Origin: Erysipelotrichaceae bacterium
GTDB taxonomy: Bacteria > Bacillota_I > Bacilli_A > Erysipelotrichales > Erysipelotrichaceae
Length of the DNA stretch: 9,588 nt
NCBI GenBank assembly: GCA_020026035.1
Contig: JAHHRC010000051.1
Coordinates: 1 to 9,588, forward strand
Reading direction: 5' to 3'
How positions within the stretch are numbered: the stretch's first letter is position 1; the number at the start of each line of letters is the position of its first letter. The translations under genes were made by a program, and so were the position numbers. The notes below the pieces were generated by a model. That model saw only the letters and a list, made by a program, of their open reading frames with translations. It was not told where the DNA came from and ran no database searches. Positions 1-5,953 of this stretch are shown piece by piece.

Positions 1-1364
1 TGTTGAGCGTTTTTATAATTGTTCTATGTGTGATGTCTATGTTTTGTATGTTGAACCTAAGTACATCGATTCAAAGACAAGGTGAAGTGATGCATGTGTT
101 TAATTCTTCAAGTAATTTAGTTGTGACATATCCGGATCACAAGATTGGCAAGATACAGGTGACTGATAATGGACACAATATTTGTTACGATCAAGTTGGT
201 GTGAATGATATATTTCTTTATAAGCAAACAAAATCGATTATTGAAGAAAACAAAGAAATCATTGGCGTGGAAATGTGGAATTCTGGCGAATATGGAGATG
301 TATACTACGAAAGACAAGATTACGAGCTACCTTCGTATGAAACATTTTTAACGGATTCGGTGCTTGAACTAGAAGAAGGTCTATTGCCATGTGAAGTTGC
401 GGATTCTCCGGTTGATCCATGTATTATCACGACAAAGGAACGAAGACTTACGAATTTTCGTGATTATTCGAAAGAATTGAGTAAAGGTAGAGTTCCATAT
501 TACGAAGATTTTGTGTCTTCCTTTGATTTAGTGAATGGCTATACGGATTTGCCTATTTTGTATGGTCGTATGTGTGAAGGGGATGAAGTTGTAATTAGTA
601 AAGATGTAGCGAAGCGATTAATGGAATTAGAAGGCTATTCCGATATGGAGTCAATTGTTGGAAAGTCCATGTGTTTGAATATGATCACTTATAAAGGTCA
701 ATACGCTGATGAACCGGAATCGAATTTGATGATGTCACGGGAAATTTTCGTTCCAATTAGTGGGATTGCGAATATTGAAAACGAATATATGAAGATGATC
801 TTTTTCAACAGTGGATTTGGAAATAATCCGCTTTATAAAGAGGTGGTCAAAGATACGGATTACTTGATTATGGATTATGTTCGTTTCCTTTTAGAACCAG
901 GTTGCGACTATGAGAAGGTAGCAGAGAAGATTCGTGATGCCTATGCGAAGGAACATGTGAACATTGAAGTCTTTCATGGGGATGGTCTAGGAAAGACGAA
1001 ACCATTCTATAAATCCGTACAAGGACTTGTTTTGTATGGTTTGTGTGTTGTTTGTGTACTTGTATTACTTCTTGTGTTGAAGACGTATTTTGCAAAACAA
1101 CGGATCATAAAGGAAAGACGAATCATGAAACAGTATGGCTATGATTTGAAGTTGGAAGGAATTGTTCGTTCGTTATTCATTGGTTGTGTATGTCATGTGG
1201 TTTGTATTGCATCGATGCATTGGGTTGTGGAATATGTGAACGCATTTGCCTTAGAACATATGTATCAACCGTTTATGGAAGTAAGCTTTGGATTCTTAAG
1301 TCTTGTGTGGTTGGTTTGTATTGTTTTGAGTGTTTCTTTGGAAAGATTGGTGATTGGAAAATGA
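1..1364 (+). CDS. FtsX/MacB-type ABC transporter permease, 5'-truncated by window edge
   Basis: This is an integral membrane subunit of a type VII (MacB/FtsX-like) ABC transporter. Such subunits pass ATP-driven conformational change across the membrane to move or extract substrates rather than forming a classical import channel. The visible 453 residues (counted from the TTG at 3) show one N-terminal helix (about 1-20) and a large extracytoplasmic domain (about 21-337). Three C-terminal helices follow (about 341-359, 388-410 and 428-447). Within the outer domain, GDEVVISKDVAKRLMEL followed by a VGKSM stretch resembles the MacB-type periplasmic core. The frame is open to the left edge and the first helix begins at once, without the usual short cytoplasmic lead. 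The true start is therefore probably upstream, and the TTG at 3 is unlikely to be it. The stop TGA (1362-1364) overlaps the next gene's ATG. The substrate cannot be read from the sequence; bacteriocin or peptide export or resistance, or lipoprotein handling, are possible. The family call is good and the role is open. Confidence 0.8.
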   Translation, partial: LSVFIIVLCVMSMFCMLNLSTSIQRQGEVMHVFNSSSNLVVTYPDHKIGKIQVTDNGHNICYDQVGVNDIFLYKQTKSIIEENKEIIGVEMWNSGEYGDVYYERQDYELPSYETFLTDSVLELEEGLLPCEVADSPVDPCIITTKERRLTNFRDYSKELSKGRVPYYEDFVSSFDLVNGYTDLPILYGRMCEGDEVVISKDVAKRLMELEGYSDMESIVGKSMCLNMITYKGQYADEPESNLMMSREIFVPISGIANIENEYMKMIFFNSGFGNNPLYKEVVKDTDYLIMDYVRFLLEPGCDYEKVAEKIRDAYAKEHVNIEVFHGDGLGKTKPFYKSVQGLVLYGLCVVCVLVLLLVLKTYFAKQRIIKERRIMKQYGYDLKLEGIVRSLFIGCVCHVVCIASMHWVVEYVNAFALEHMYQPFMEVSFGFLSLVWLVCIVLSVSLERLVIGK

Positions 1365-3067
1365 TTCGCATTGAACATGGATATAAGGCGTTTGGGGACC
1401 AGGTGATTGTTGAAGATTTGAATTTGCGGATTGAACATCCTGGGTTTTATGCTTTGCTTGGTCCAAGTGGTTGTGGAAAATCTACGTTATTGAATGTGAT
1501 TGCGGATAGTGAGAGTCTAGATCAAGGTTCAATTGAGGTTTTCGGTACGGTTGTAATGATCTATCAGAACTATGAATTGATAGATACGTTAGATGTTTAC
1601 GACAATATTTTCTTAGGAAAAGATGTGAAAGAGGAAGACTTGGATTTGATTCGTTTGATGGACGTTGAGGATTTGTTGCATCGATATCCGAGTGAATTGA
1701 GTGGTGGACAAAAGCAACGTGTTGGAATTCTTAGAGCGATGGTGAGTTGTCCGGATATTATTTGTTGTGATGAACCAGTGGAGTCGCTTGATGAATCCAA
1801 TAAGAAGATTGTTATGGATGTGTTACAGGCGTATTCAAAGGAGCATATTGTGTTGCTTGTGACACATCAATTAGAAAACTTAGATCACTATTGTGATGCG
1901 ATTATGCGTTTTGAAGACCATCATGTGCGTGTTTTGAAATGGGATGTTGAAGAGCGTAAGGCGGTTAAGAAGACTCATGCGATTCCTTCTTTGGATGTGA
2001 AAAGACTACTGAAGAAGATTGTTCGTAAGACGAATCGTAGTTTTCTTTGGATGAGTTGTTTGCTTGTTTTGTTGTTAGAAGGTAGCTTTTTGTTGAAAGA
2101 GTGGATGTTTGCAAAACCACGTACATCGCAAGTGGTGAATGCGGATATGGTCTATGTGGAAGGAACTGCGGATGCGTTAGCGGAAGAAGGTATTCATGGA
2201 ATTCCTGTTTTGCCGGTTTCGAATACGATGTTGATTGATGGGGATGATTATGTAATCTTTGTGTCACCGTATGTGGAAAGTGATCGTCAATTTGAATCCG
2301 TTGGTAAGATGCCGAGTGAATTGAATGTTGTGGTGAATCAGAATGTTGTAAATGAGGTCTATGGGGGAAGCTTTAAGAGCGAAGAACTCGTGTTGCCTTC
2401 CTTTATTGGTGGTCAAGTGTACGATATTCCGTTTACCATTGTTGGTGAAGTCATTGAGGAAGATACGAAGAAGATGCATATCTATTACGATTTAAATGGT
2501 GTCTATGCGTATTTGGAAACCATAGAGTTAGAGGATGGTGGAACGGCGCTTGGGTATTTGAAGAGTTTTTCGAATCTTCAGCAACTGAATGTGGGCTATG
2601 ACAATATTGAAACATACATTGAATCACACATGAATGTGCATGTGAAAACAACACTATATGCAGAACGGCTCTTGCATGTCAAAGAAATGCAGTTGTATCA
2701 AATATTGTTTACGTCTTTTGTGTGGTTGTTTGCGGGCTTGCTTTGTGTCTTTGTGTGGTTATTTACAAAGAAGGAGACGGATTCGTATTTGAAGAGTTTC
2801 GCTATTTTGTGTGGTCAAAATGTTCCACTTCATAAGTTAAAGACGGCTTATAGGCGTCGAGCAACGTGTTGGTTTAGTGTATGGATGCTTGTGCATATGG
2901 GTGTTGTGTATTGGATTGGTATGCGTTATGAATGGGCTGAAGTTAACTTCTTGTTGTGGGTGTTAGGTGGTATTGTGATACTTCGTTACGTTGTAGTAAT
3001 ACTTAGCATGAAGGATTTAAAACAAGAGAAGATTAGCTATCTTTTGAAAGGTATGAATGAGGCTTAG
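1361..3067 (+). CDS. ABC transporter ATP-binding protein fused to FtsX-like permease
   Basis: This is a 568-residue fused ATPase-permease, the partner of the preceding permease. The nucleotide-binding domain (about 1-195) is complete: Walker A GPSGCGKST at 34-42, Q-loop Gln69, signature LSGGQ at 113-117, Walker B IICCDEP at 133-139 with catalytic Glu138, D-loop SLD at 142-144, and switch His169. A helix at about 228-245 leads to an outer domain (about 250-445), followed by helices at about 448-468, 504-520 and 529-549. This is the MacB order. I chose the ATG at 1361 because the protein then begins with the typical ABC start MIRIEHGYKAFGDQ and because ATGA overlaps the upstream stop, which implies translational coupling. 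No strong Shine-Dalgarno precedes it; a GGAAAGA at 1340-1346 is rather far. An in-frame extension to 1184 only reads the upstream gene in another frame. The ATPase is intact and probably active; the substrate is unknown. Confidence 0.88.
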   Translation: MIRIEHGYKAFGDQVIVEDLNLRIEHPGFYALLGPSGCGKSTLLNVIADSESLDQGSIEVFGTVVMIYQNYELIDTLDVYDNIFLGKDVKEEDLDLIRLMDVEDLLHRYPSELSGGQKQRVGILRAMVSCPDIICCDEPVESLDESNKKIVMDVLQAYSKEHIVLLVTHQLENLDHYCDAIMRFEDHHVRVLKWDVEERKAVKKTHAIPSLDVKRLLKKIVRKTNRSFLWMSCLLVLLLEGSFLLKEWMFAKPRTSQVVNADMVYVEGTADALAEEGIHGIPVLPVSNTMLIDGDDYVIFVSPYVESDRQFESVGKMPSELNVVVNQNVVNEVYGGSFKSEELVLPSFIGGQVYDIPFTIVGEVIEEDTKKMHIYYDLNGVYAYLETIELEDGGTALGYLKSFSNLQQLNVGYDNIETYIESHMNVHVKTTLYAERLLHVKEMQLYQILFTSFVWLFAGLLCVFVWLFTKKETDSYLKSFAILCGQNVPLHKLKTAYRRRATCWFSVWMLVHMGVVYWIGMRYEWAEVNFLLWVLGGIVILRYVVVILSMKDLKQEKISYLLKGMNEA

Positions 3068-3072
3068 ACATG

Positions 3073-3113
3073 AAAAAAGAACGTTCTCTTGATGGAGAGC
3101 GTTCGATTTTTTT
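3073..3113. terminator. Bidirectional intrinsic terminator between convergent genes
   Basis: The arm GAACGTTCTC (3079-3088) pairs with GAGAGCGTTC (3095-3104) over ten base pairs, including one G-U wobble, around a six-base loop. A run of six A precedes the stem (3073-3078) and a run of seven T follows (3107-3113). Either transcript therefore ends in a hairpin plus U tract. It lies between the ABC operon stop (3065-3067) and the stop of the convergent SDR gene (3116-3118), so it fits termination of both. Confidence 0.88.
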
Positions 3114-3115
3114 CA

Positions 3116-3916
3116 TTAGTCATTTGTACCCATGGACATTGTCTCTGGTAGAGTGGCTCCACCATCGATTACAAATTGGGAACCTGTGATGTAACTGGAT
3201 TCATCACTTCCTAAGAAGGCGAATAGTTCACCGACTTCGGTTGGTTTTGCTAGACGTTTCATTGGGACATTGACAGCGATTGCATCGATTGCGGATTCTG
3301 GGTTTTCTGGGCATGATTCAAGGGCCATCTTTTCTACCATTGGTGTTCTAGCGTAGCCTAGTTGTGAGCAGTTCACGCGGATGTTGCGTTGTGCATATTC
3401 AACGGCTAAGCACTTTGTTAGTCCTACTAGGGCTGATTTTGTCATAGCATACGCTGCTTCACCGGCATCTGCGACAAGGTCACCTGTTACGGATGAGGCG
3501 ATTACGATTGAGCCTTTTCCTTGTTTTAGCATATAAGGGATGACAGCCTGGCATGTGTTCCATGCGCCTTTGATGTTTACATCAATGTGGAAATCTCTCA
3601 TTTCATCTGTGAATTCTTCAAAGGCTGCTAAGCGACATACACCTGCGTTTGCACAGGCGATATTGATTTCACCAAATTCTTTTGCACCAAGAGCGGCTGC
3701 TTCGATTAAATCTTCTTTCTTTGCGACGTTTGCAACGCATGTAATAATCTTTGCGCCATACTCTTTGCGGAGTGTTTCAGCAGTTTCTTCAACACGTGGA
3801 TCTAAGTCAACCATAATTAGGTTTGCACCGTATTTTGCGTAAACTTCGCTAATGCCTCTTCCAAGACCTGCAGCGGCACCTGTTACTAAGGCTGTTTTGC
3901 CTTCTAATTTCTTCAT
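3116..3916 (-). CDS. ucpA: SDR-family oxidoreductase, UcpA-like
   Basis: This is a classical short-chain dehydrogenase/reductase of 266 residues, an NAD(P)-dependent cytoplasmic oxidoreductase. The Rossmann glycine motif TGAAAGLG is at 12-19. Asp37 at the end of the second strand favours NAD(H) over NADP(H). An ANAG motif is at 89-92. The catalytic set Asn114, Ser142, Tyr156 and Lys160 is complete. Several long stretches match what I recall of E. coli UcpA: NAGVCRL, the DFHID.NIKG segment, SSVTGD.VAD, GLTK.LAVEYAQ, RTPM, and the C-terminal VIDGG.TLPET. The length is also close (UcpA is about 263). One oddity is that the usual PG after the sixth strand reads LG (SQLGYARTPM). The start is fixed by GGAGG at 3923-3927, six bases before the ATG. 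The gene is monocistronic, convergent with the ABC operon and divergent from the APC permease, with which it probably shares regulation. UcpA's physiological substrate is not established, so the substrate here is unknown. Confidence 0.9.
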   Translation of the reverse strand: MKKLEGKTALVTGAAAGLGRGISEVYAKYGANLIMVDLDPRVEETAETLRKEYGAKIITCVANVAKKEDLIEAAALGAKEFGEINIACANAGVCRLAAFEEFTDEMRDFHIDVNIKGAWNTCQAVIPYMLKQGKGSIVIASSVTGDLVADAGEAAYAMTKSALVGLTKCLAVEYAQRNIRVNCSQLGYARTPMVEKMALESCPENPESAIDAIAVNVPMKRLAKPTEVGELFAFLGSDESSYITGSQFVIDGGATLPETMSMGTND

Positions 3917-3959
3917 ACTTTACCTCCATTTAAATTTGGTAGATCTGAGCAGGATCACC

Positions 3960-3997
3960 GTTAACAGTATAGACCTTTTTTACGGTGGTGTTAACAG
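3960..3997. repeat. Direct repeat GTTAACAG, 30-bp period, over the SDR promoter
   Basis: GTTAACAG occurs at 3960-3967 and again at 3990-3997, and the similarity continues for several bases (TAGA four to seven bases later in both). The copies are 30 bp apart, about three helical turns, so they lie on the same face of the DNA. One overlaps the -35 and the other the -10 of the predicted - strand promoter. This layout would suit a regulator binding site. Which protein binds is unknown, and chance similarity is possible in such AT-rich DNA. Confidence 0.4.
3966..3994 (-). promoter_or_regulatory. Predicted promoter of the UcpA-like SDR gene
   Basis: Read on the - strand, TTAACA (3989-3994; 5 of 6 to the -35 consensus) is followed after 17 bases by TATACT (3966-3971; 5 of 6 to the -10 consensus). 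Transcription would start near 3959, leaving a leader of about 43 bases that carries the GGAGG site. The spacing is ideal and the match good, but this is a prediction from sequence only. Confidence 0.6.
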
Positions 3998-4111
3998 GGT
4001 AGATGACATTTTGTGAATCTTTTCGTAAGTTTATCCGACAATGAGGTCCAATGCAAAGTGTAAGTTAAGTATTTGCTTTTATTATGGTATTATTTGGTAT
4101 TTGAGAAAGAT

Positions 4112-4140
4112 TTGACAAACATATACTCGAGTGCTACAAC
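4112..4140 (+). promoter_or_regulatory. Predicted promoter of the APC permease gene
   Basis: A perfect -35 TTGACA (4112-4117) is followed after 17 bases by TACAAC (4135-4140), a 4-of-6 match to the -10 consensus. Transcription would start near 4147, giving a leader of about 70 bases before the ATG at 4216. The weak -10 next to a perfect -35 would fit a regulated promoter, and an inverted repeat covers the -10. Confidence 0.6.
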
Positions 4141-4148
4141 AGTATATG
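4120..4148. promoter_or_regulatory. Inverted repeat (operator-like) spanning the APC permease promoter
   Basis: CATATACT (4120-4127) and AGTATATG (4141-4148) are perfect reverse complements separated by 13 bases, so the half-site centres are 21 bp apart, two helical turns. The pair begins just after the -35 and encloses the predicted -10. A dimeric repressor bound here would block RNA polymerase. No regulator gene is adjacent in the window. The geometry is seen directly; the operator role is inferred. Confidence 0.55.
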
Positions 4149-4215
4149 AGCAGGATTTAAAGTATTTGAAGAGGTAGACTCAAATCTCACCGGTATCATA
4201 GTAAAGGAGAGTTTT

Positions 4216-5616
4216 ATGAGTGAAAAGCAGGAAGTCGGACTGCAGAAGTCACTGAAGTTAATCTTCGTGTATACAGTTGCGACTGGTTCAATTTTTACTT
4301 GGGTTTCTTATTGGGATTCGGTATTCTTCGGATATTGTGGTAGTGGTACATGGCTTGCGTTTGCGTTAATGACGTTAGCGATTTTGCCAACTGCATTGAT
4401 TTATTCCGAAATTGCGCCACTGTTTAAAACAACGGGTGGTGAGTTGATTTATAATACGGTCGGTCTTAATAAGCATGTTGGATTCTTAGCGTCGTGGTTA
4501 ATTATGGCTGCGTGGATTGCGGTTCCACCTGCGGTTGTAATGGCGATTGCGACTTGGATCTCAAGGACATTTGGTCTTGGATTGACATTTGCGAATACGA
4601 TGATGATTGGAATTGGTATTCTCGTGTTTGTATTCTTGATGTCTTTGCAAGATGTGCAGGTGCTTGTAAAAGCACAGGCGTTGTGTTTGTTTGTAAATAT
4701 TGCCTCGACATTAGTAACTGGCTTACTGATTCTATTCTCTGGGCATTGGTCCATTGCCAATATGGGGAATTTGTTTGAGTCACATTTGGATTCGATTTAT
4801 GGTATTCCAGCCTGGATTATTGGTATGGCTTTGTTAATTACGCCGTACTTTGGATTTGAAACAGTTCCACAGATGGTGGAAGAGGGAGATTTCCCAATTA
4901 AGGATTCTAAGAAAGCAATTTGTGGTTCGGTTGTAACGTGTGGATTAATTTATACGTTCTTCTATTTCTGTGTTGCAGGGTTAGATACATTCCCGAATTT
5001 AATTGCAGGAGAAGCTGCAGATGGCTTCTTAACGATTACGAATATGGAACGTATTCTTGGTTGGACCACTTGGCCTGTAATCTATGGATTCTTCTCGGTA
5101 TTCATGGGGCTTGGTGCAAGTATTATGGGATTCTGGATGTCGACGGTTCGTATGTTGTATTCGATGGCAGAAAAGAATTTCTTGCCAGCTGCATTTAAGA
5201 AGTTAAACAAGCATTCACAACCAATTGTGCCAAATATTTTCTTATTGGTGATTTCGTTGGTGTTCTTATTGTTGATGAATTCGACGTCGTTTATGAATGA
5301 CTTCTTTAACTTGATGTCGTTTGGTTGTGCTTGTGCATATGCACTCACAATGATTTCAGCTGTTCGAATCAATCAGAAGCATCCTTCTTGGAAGAGTCCA
5401 AATGCGTTGAAACATGGGCATTTGATTGCGATTGTCGCAATGATTATTATGATCATCATTGCCTTCTTCTGTACGTTAGGACAGGGAAGAGGTTCCTGGA
5501 TTTCCTTTGGAGTGTATCTAGGAGTGGGGGTTCTTCTTTGGTTGTACATGGTATGTGTACGCTGGAAGACTTCAAAGGTTACAATTGAAACGCCAGATGG
5601 TATTCAAGAGTTCTAA
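4216..5616 (+). CDS. APC-superfamily amino acid/amine permease
   Basis: This is a 466-residue cytoplasmic-membrane secondary transporter, probably bringing in an amino acid, amine or related compound with protons or by exchange. About twelve hydrophobic segments can be counted: near 13-33, 43-63, 87-113, 126-143, 152-175, 197-217, 236-258, 284-310, 338-355, 362-383, 402-420 and 427-447. APC landmarks include a flexible first helix with a TGS at 23-25, and TPYFGFETVPQMVEEGDFPIKDSKKAI at about 209-235, which fits the helix 6 end and following loop (GFE...EE...P). RMLYSMAEKNFLPAAFKKLN at 312-331 matches the conserved loop after helix 8. The start is supported by AAGGAG at 4204-4209, six bases upstream. 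The gene has its own promoter and terminator. Divergence from the UcpA-like SDR and shared promoter words suggest that the permease supplies a substrate for that enzyme or its pathway. The exact substrate cannot be told. Confidence 0.88.
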   Translation: MSEKQEVGLQKSLKLIFVYTVATGSIFTWVSYWDSVFFGYCGSGTWLAFALMTLAILPTALIYSEIAPLFKTTGGELIYNTVGLNKHVGFLASWLIMAAWIAVPPAVVMAIATWISRTFGLGLTFANTMMIGIGILVFVFLMSLQDVQVLVKAQALCLFVNIASTLVTGLLILFSGHWSIANMGNLFESHLDSIYGIPAWIIGMALLITPYFGFETVPQMVEEGDFPIKDSKKAICGSVVTCGLIYTFFYFCVAGLDTFPNLIAGEAADGFLTITNMERILGWTTWPVIYGFFSVFMGLGASIMGFWMSTVRMLYSMAEKNFLPAAFKKLNKHSQPIVPNIFLLVISLVFLLLMNSTSFMNDFFNLMSFGCACAYALTMISAVRINQKHPSWKSPNALKHGHLIAIVAMIIMIIIAFFCTLGQGRGSWISFGVYLGVGVLLWLYMVCVRWKTSKVTIETPDGIQEF

Positions 5617-5625
5617 GAGTATAAG

Positions 5626-5660
5626 ATCGTGAACATCGCTTTGATGTTTGCGATTTTTTT
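5626..5660 (+). terminator. Intrinsic terminator of the APC permease gene
   Basis: The arm at 5626-5637 (ATCGTGAACATC) pairs with 5643-5654 (GATGTTTGCGAT) over twelve base pairs, two of them G-U, with a five-base loop and a seven-T run at 5654-5660. It starts ten bases after the permease stop and is well formed, so the permease is probably the last gene of its transcript. Confidence 0.9.
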
Positions 5661-5857
5661 GTTTGTAAGTGCGTTGAAAGTGTATAAATGAAAGTAAGAT
5701 AAGAAAATGGAGTAACCTTCTTTCATGTGTATTTTTGATGGTAAACTTTTGTAAAATGGCTTGTGTAAAGTGTATGTAATTGTATGTTTGAAAACAGTCT
5801 GAAAATAAACGCGAATTGTTAGAAATTTATGCTTAAATATCAGTCAAATTGCATGTT
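5661..5857. other. AT-rich gene-free upstream region of the adhesin
   Basis: I see no credible coding sequence or RNA gene here. The stretch is AT-rich, with the nine-base word AAAGTGTAT at 5677-5685 and again at 5767-5775, and several TGTAT/TGTAA words between 5763 and 5789. It may hold upstream activating sites for the adhesin promoter, but nothing I can name. Confidence 0.35.
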
Positions 5858-5886
5858 TTGTCTGAGAAAATCGGCTATACTATAAG
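5858..5886 (+). promoter_or_regulatory. Predicted promoter of the large surface adhesin gene
   Basis: TTGTCT (5858-5863; 4 of 6) and TATAAG (5881-5886; 5 of 6) are separated by exactly 17 bases. Transcription would start near 5892, leaving a leader of about 60 bases. An overlapping TATACT at 5876-5881 looks better as a -10 but has no -35 at proper distance. Confidence 0.6.
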
Positions 5887-5889
5887 AGG

Positions 5890-5912
5890 TTTGTTAATTC
5901 GCAATTAACAAA
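5890..5912. promoter_or_regulatory. Perfect 10-bp inverted repeat at the adhesin transcription start
   Basis: TTTGTTAATT (5890-5899) and AATTAACAAA (5903-5912) are perfect reverse complements around a CGC centre. The element begins three bases after the -10 and covers the predicted start point. It could be a repressor operator, or, if transcribed from its first bases, a 5'-terminal hairpin that protects the mRNA. It is not followed by a T run and so is not a terminator. Confidence 0.65.
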
Positions 5913-5953
5913 GTAAATTGTATTAATCTATATGACCAGAAAGGATGGATTGT

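Larger units (their letters stand above)
3946..4156. repeat. Two sequence words shared by both divergent promoters
   Basis: The ten-base word TGAGCAGGAT occurs at 3946-3955 and 4147-4156, and the nine-base word AACAGTATA at 3963-3971 and 4138-4146. At the + promoter the two words abut. Near the - promoter they are seven bases apart and in the opposite order. AACAGTATA covers the - strand -10 element, and its other copy forms most of the right arm of the + strand inverted repeat. This suggests that one regulator reads both promoters, but no binding protein is identified. Confidence 0.45.

Noticed and set aside
3..5. TTG as the true start of the first permease
   Set aside because: The frame is open to the window edge, no ribosome site can be seen, and the first helix would begin at residue one. 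Truncation by the window is more likely.
1184..1360. In-frame N-terminal extension of the ATPase-permease by 59 codons
   Set aside because: It lies wholly inside the upstream permease gene in another frame, and its residues do not resemble an ABC domain. The ATG at 1361 gives the normal ABC start and an ATGA overlap.
4078..4101. Near-tandem TTATTATGGTA/TTATTTGGTA stretch upstream of the permease -35
   Set aside because: The repeat is imperfect and in AT-rich DNA; it could be an upstream promoter element but nothing separates it from chance.
4164..4185. Small hairpin ATTTGA/TCAAAT in the permease leader as a riboswitch or attenuator
   Set aside because: Only six weak AT-rich pairs around a ten-base loop, no T run after it, and no recognisable riboswitch or T-box core.
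4494..4783. Overlapping open frames on both strands inside the permease gene
   Set aside because: They are shadows of the APC permease: no ribosome sites, odd Cys/Trp-rich or Gln/Ser-rich composition, and a complete well-conserved gene in the main frame.
5876..5881. TATACT as the adhesin -10 element
   Set aside because: The sequence is a good -10, but the nearest -35-like TTGTCT is only 12 bases away; the overlapping TATAAG has the proper 17-base spacing.
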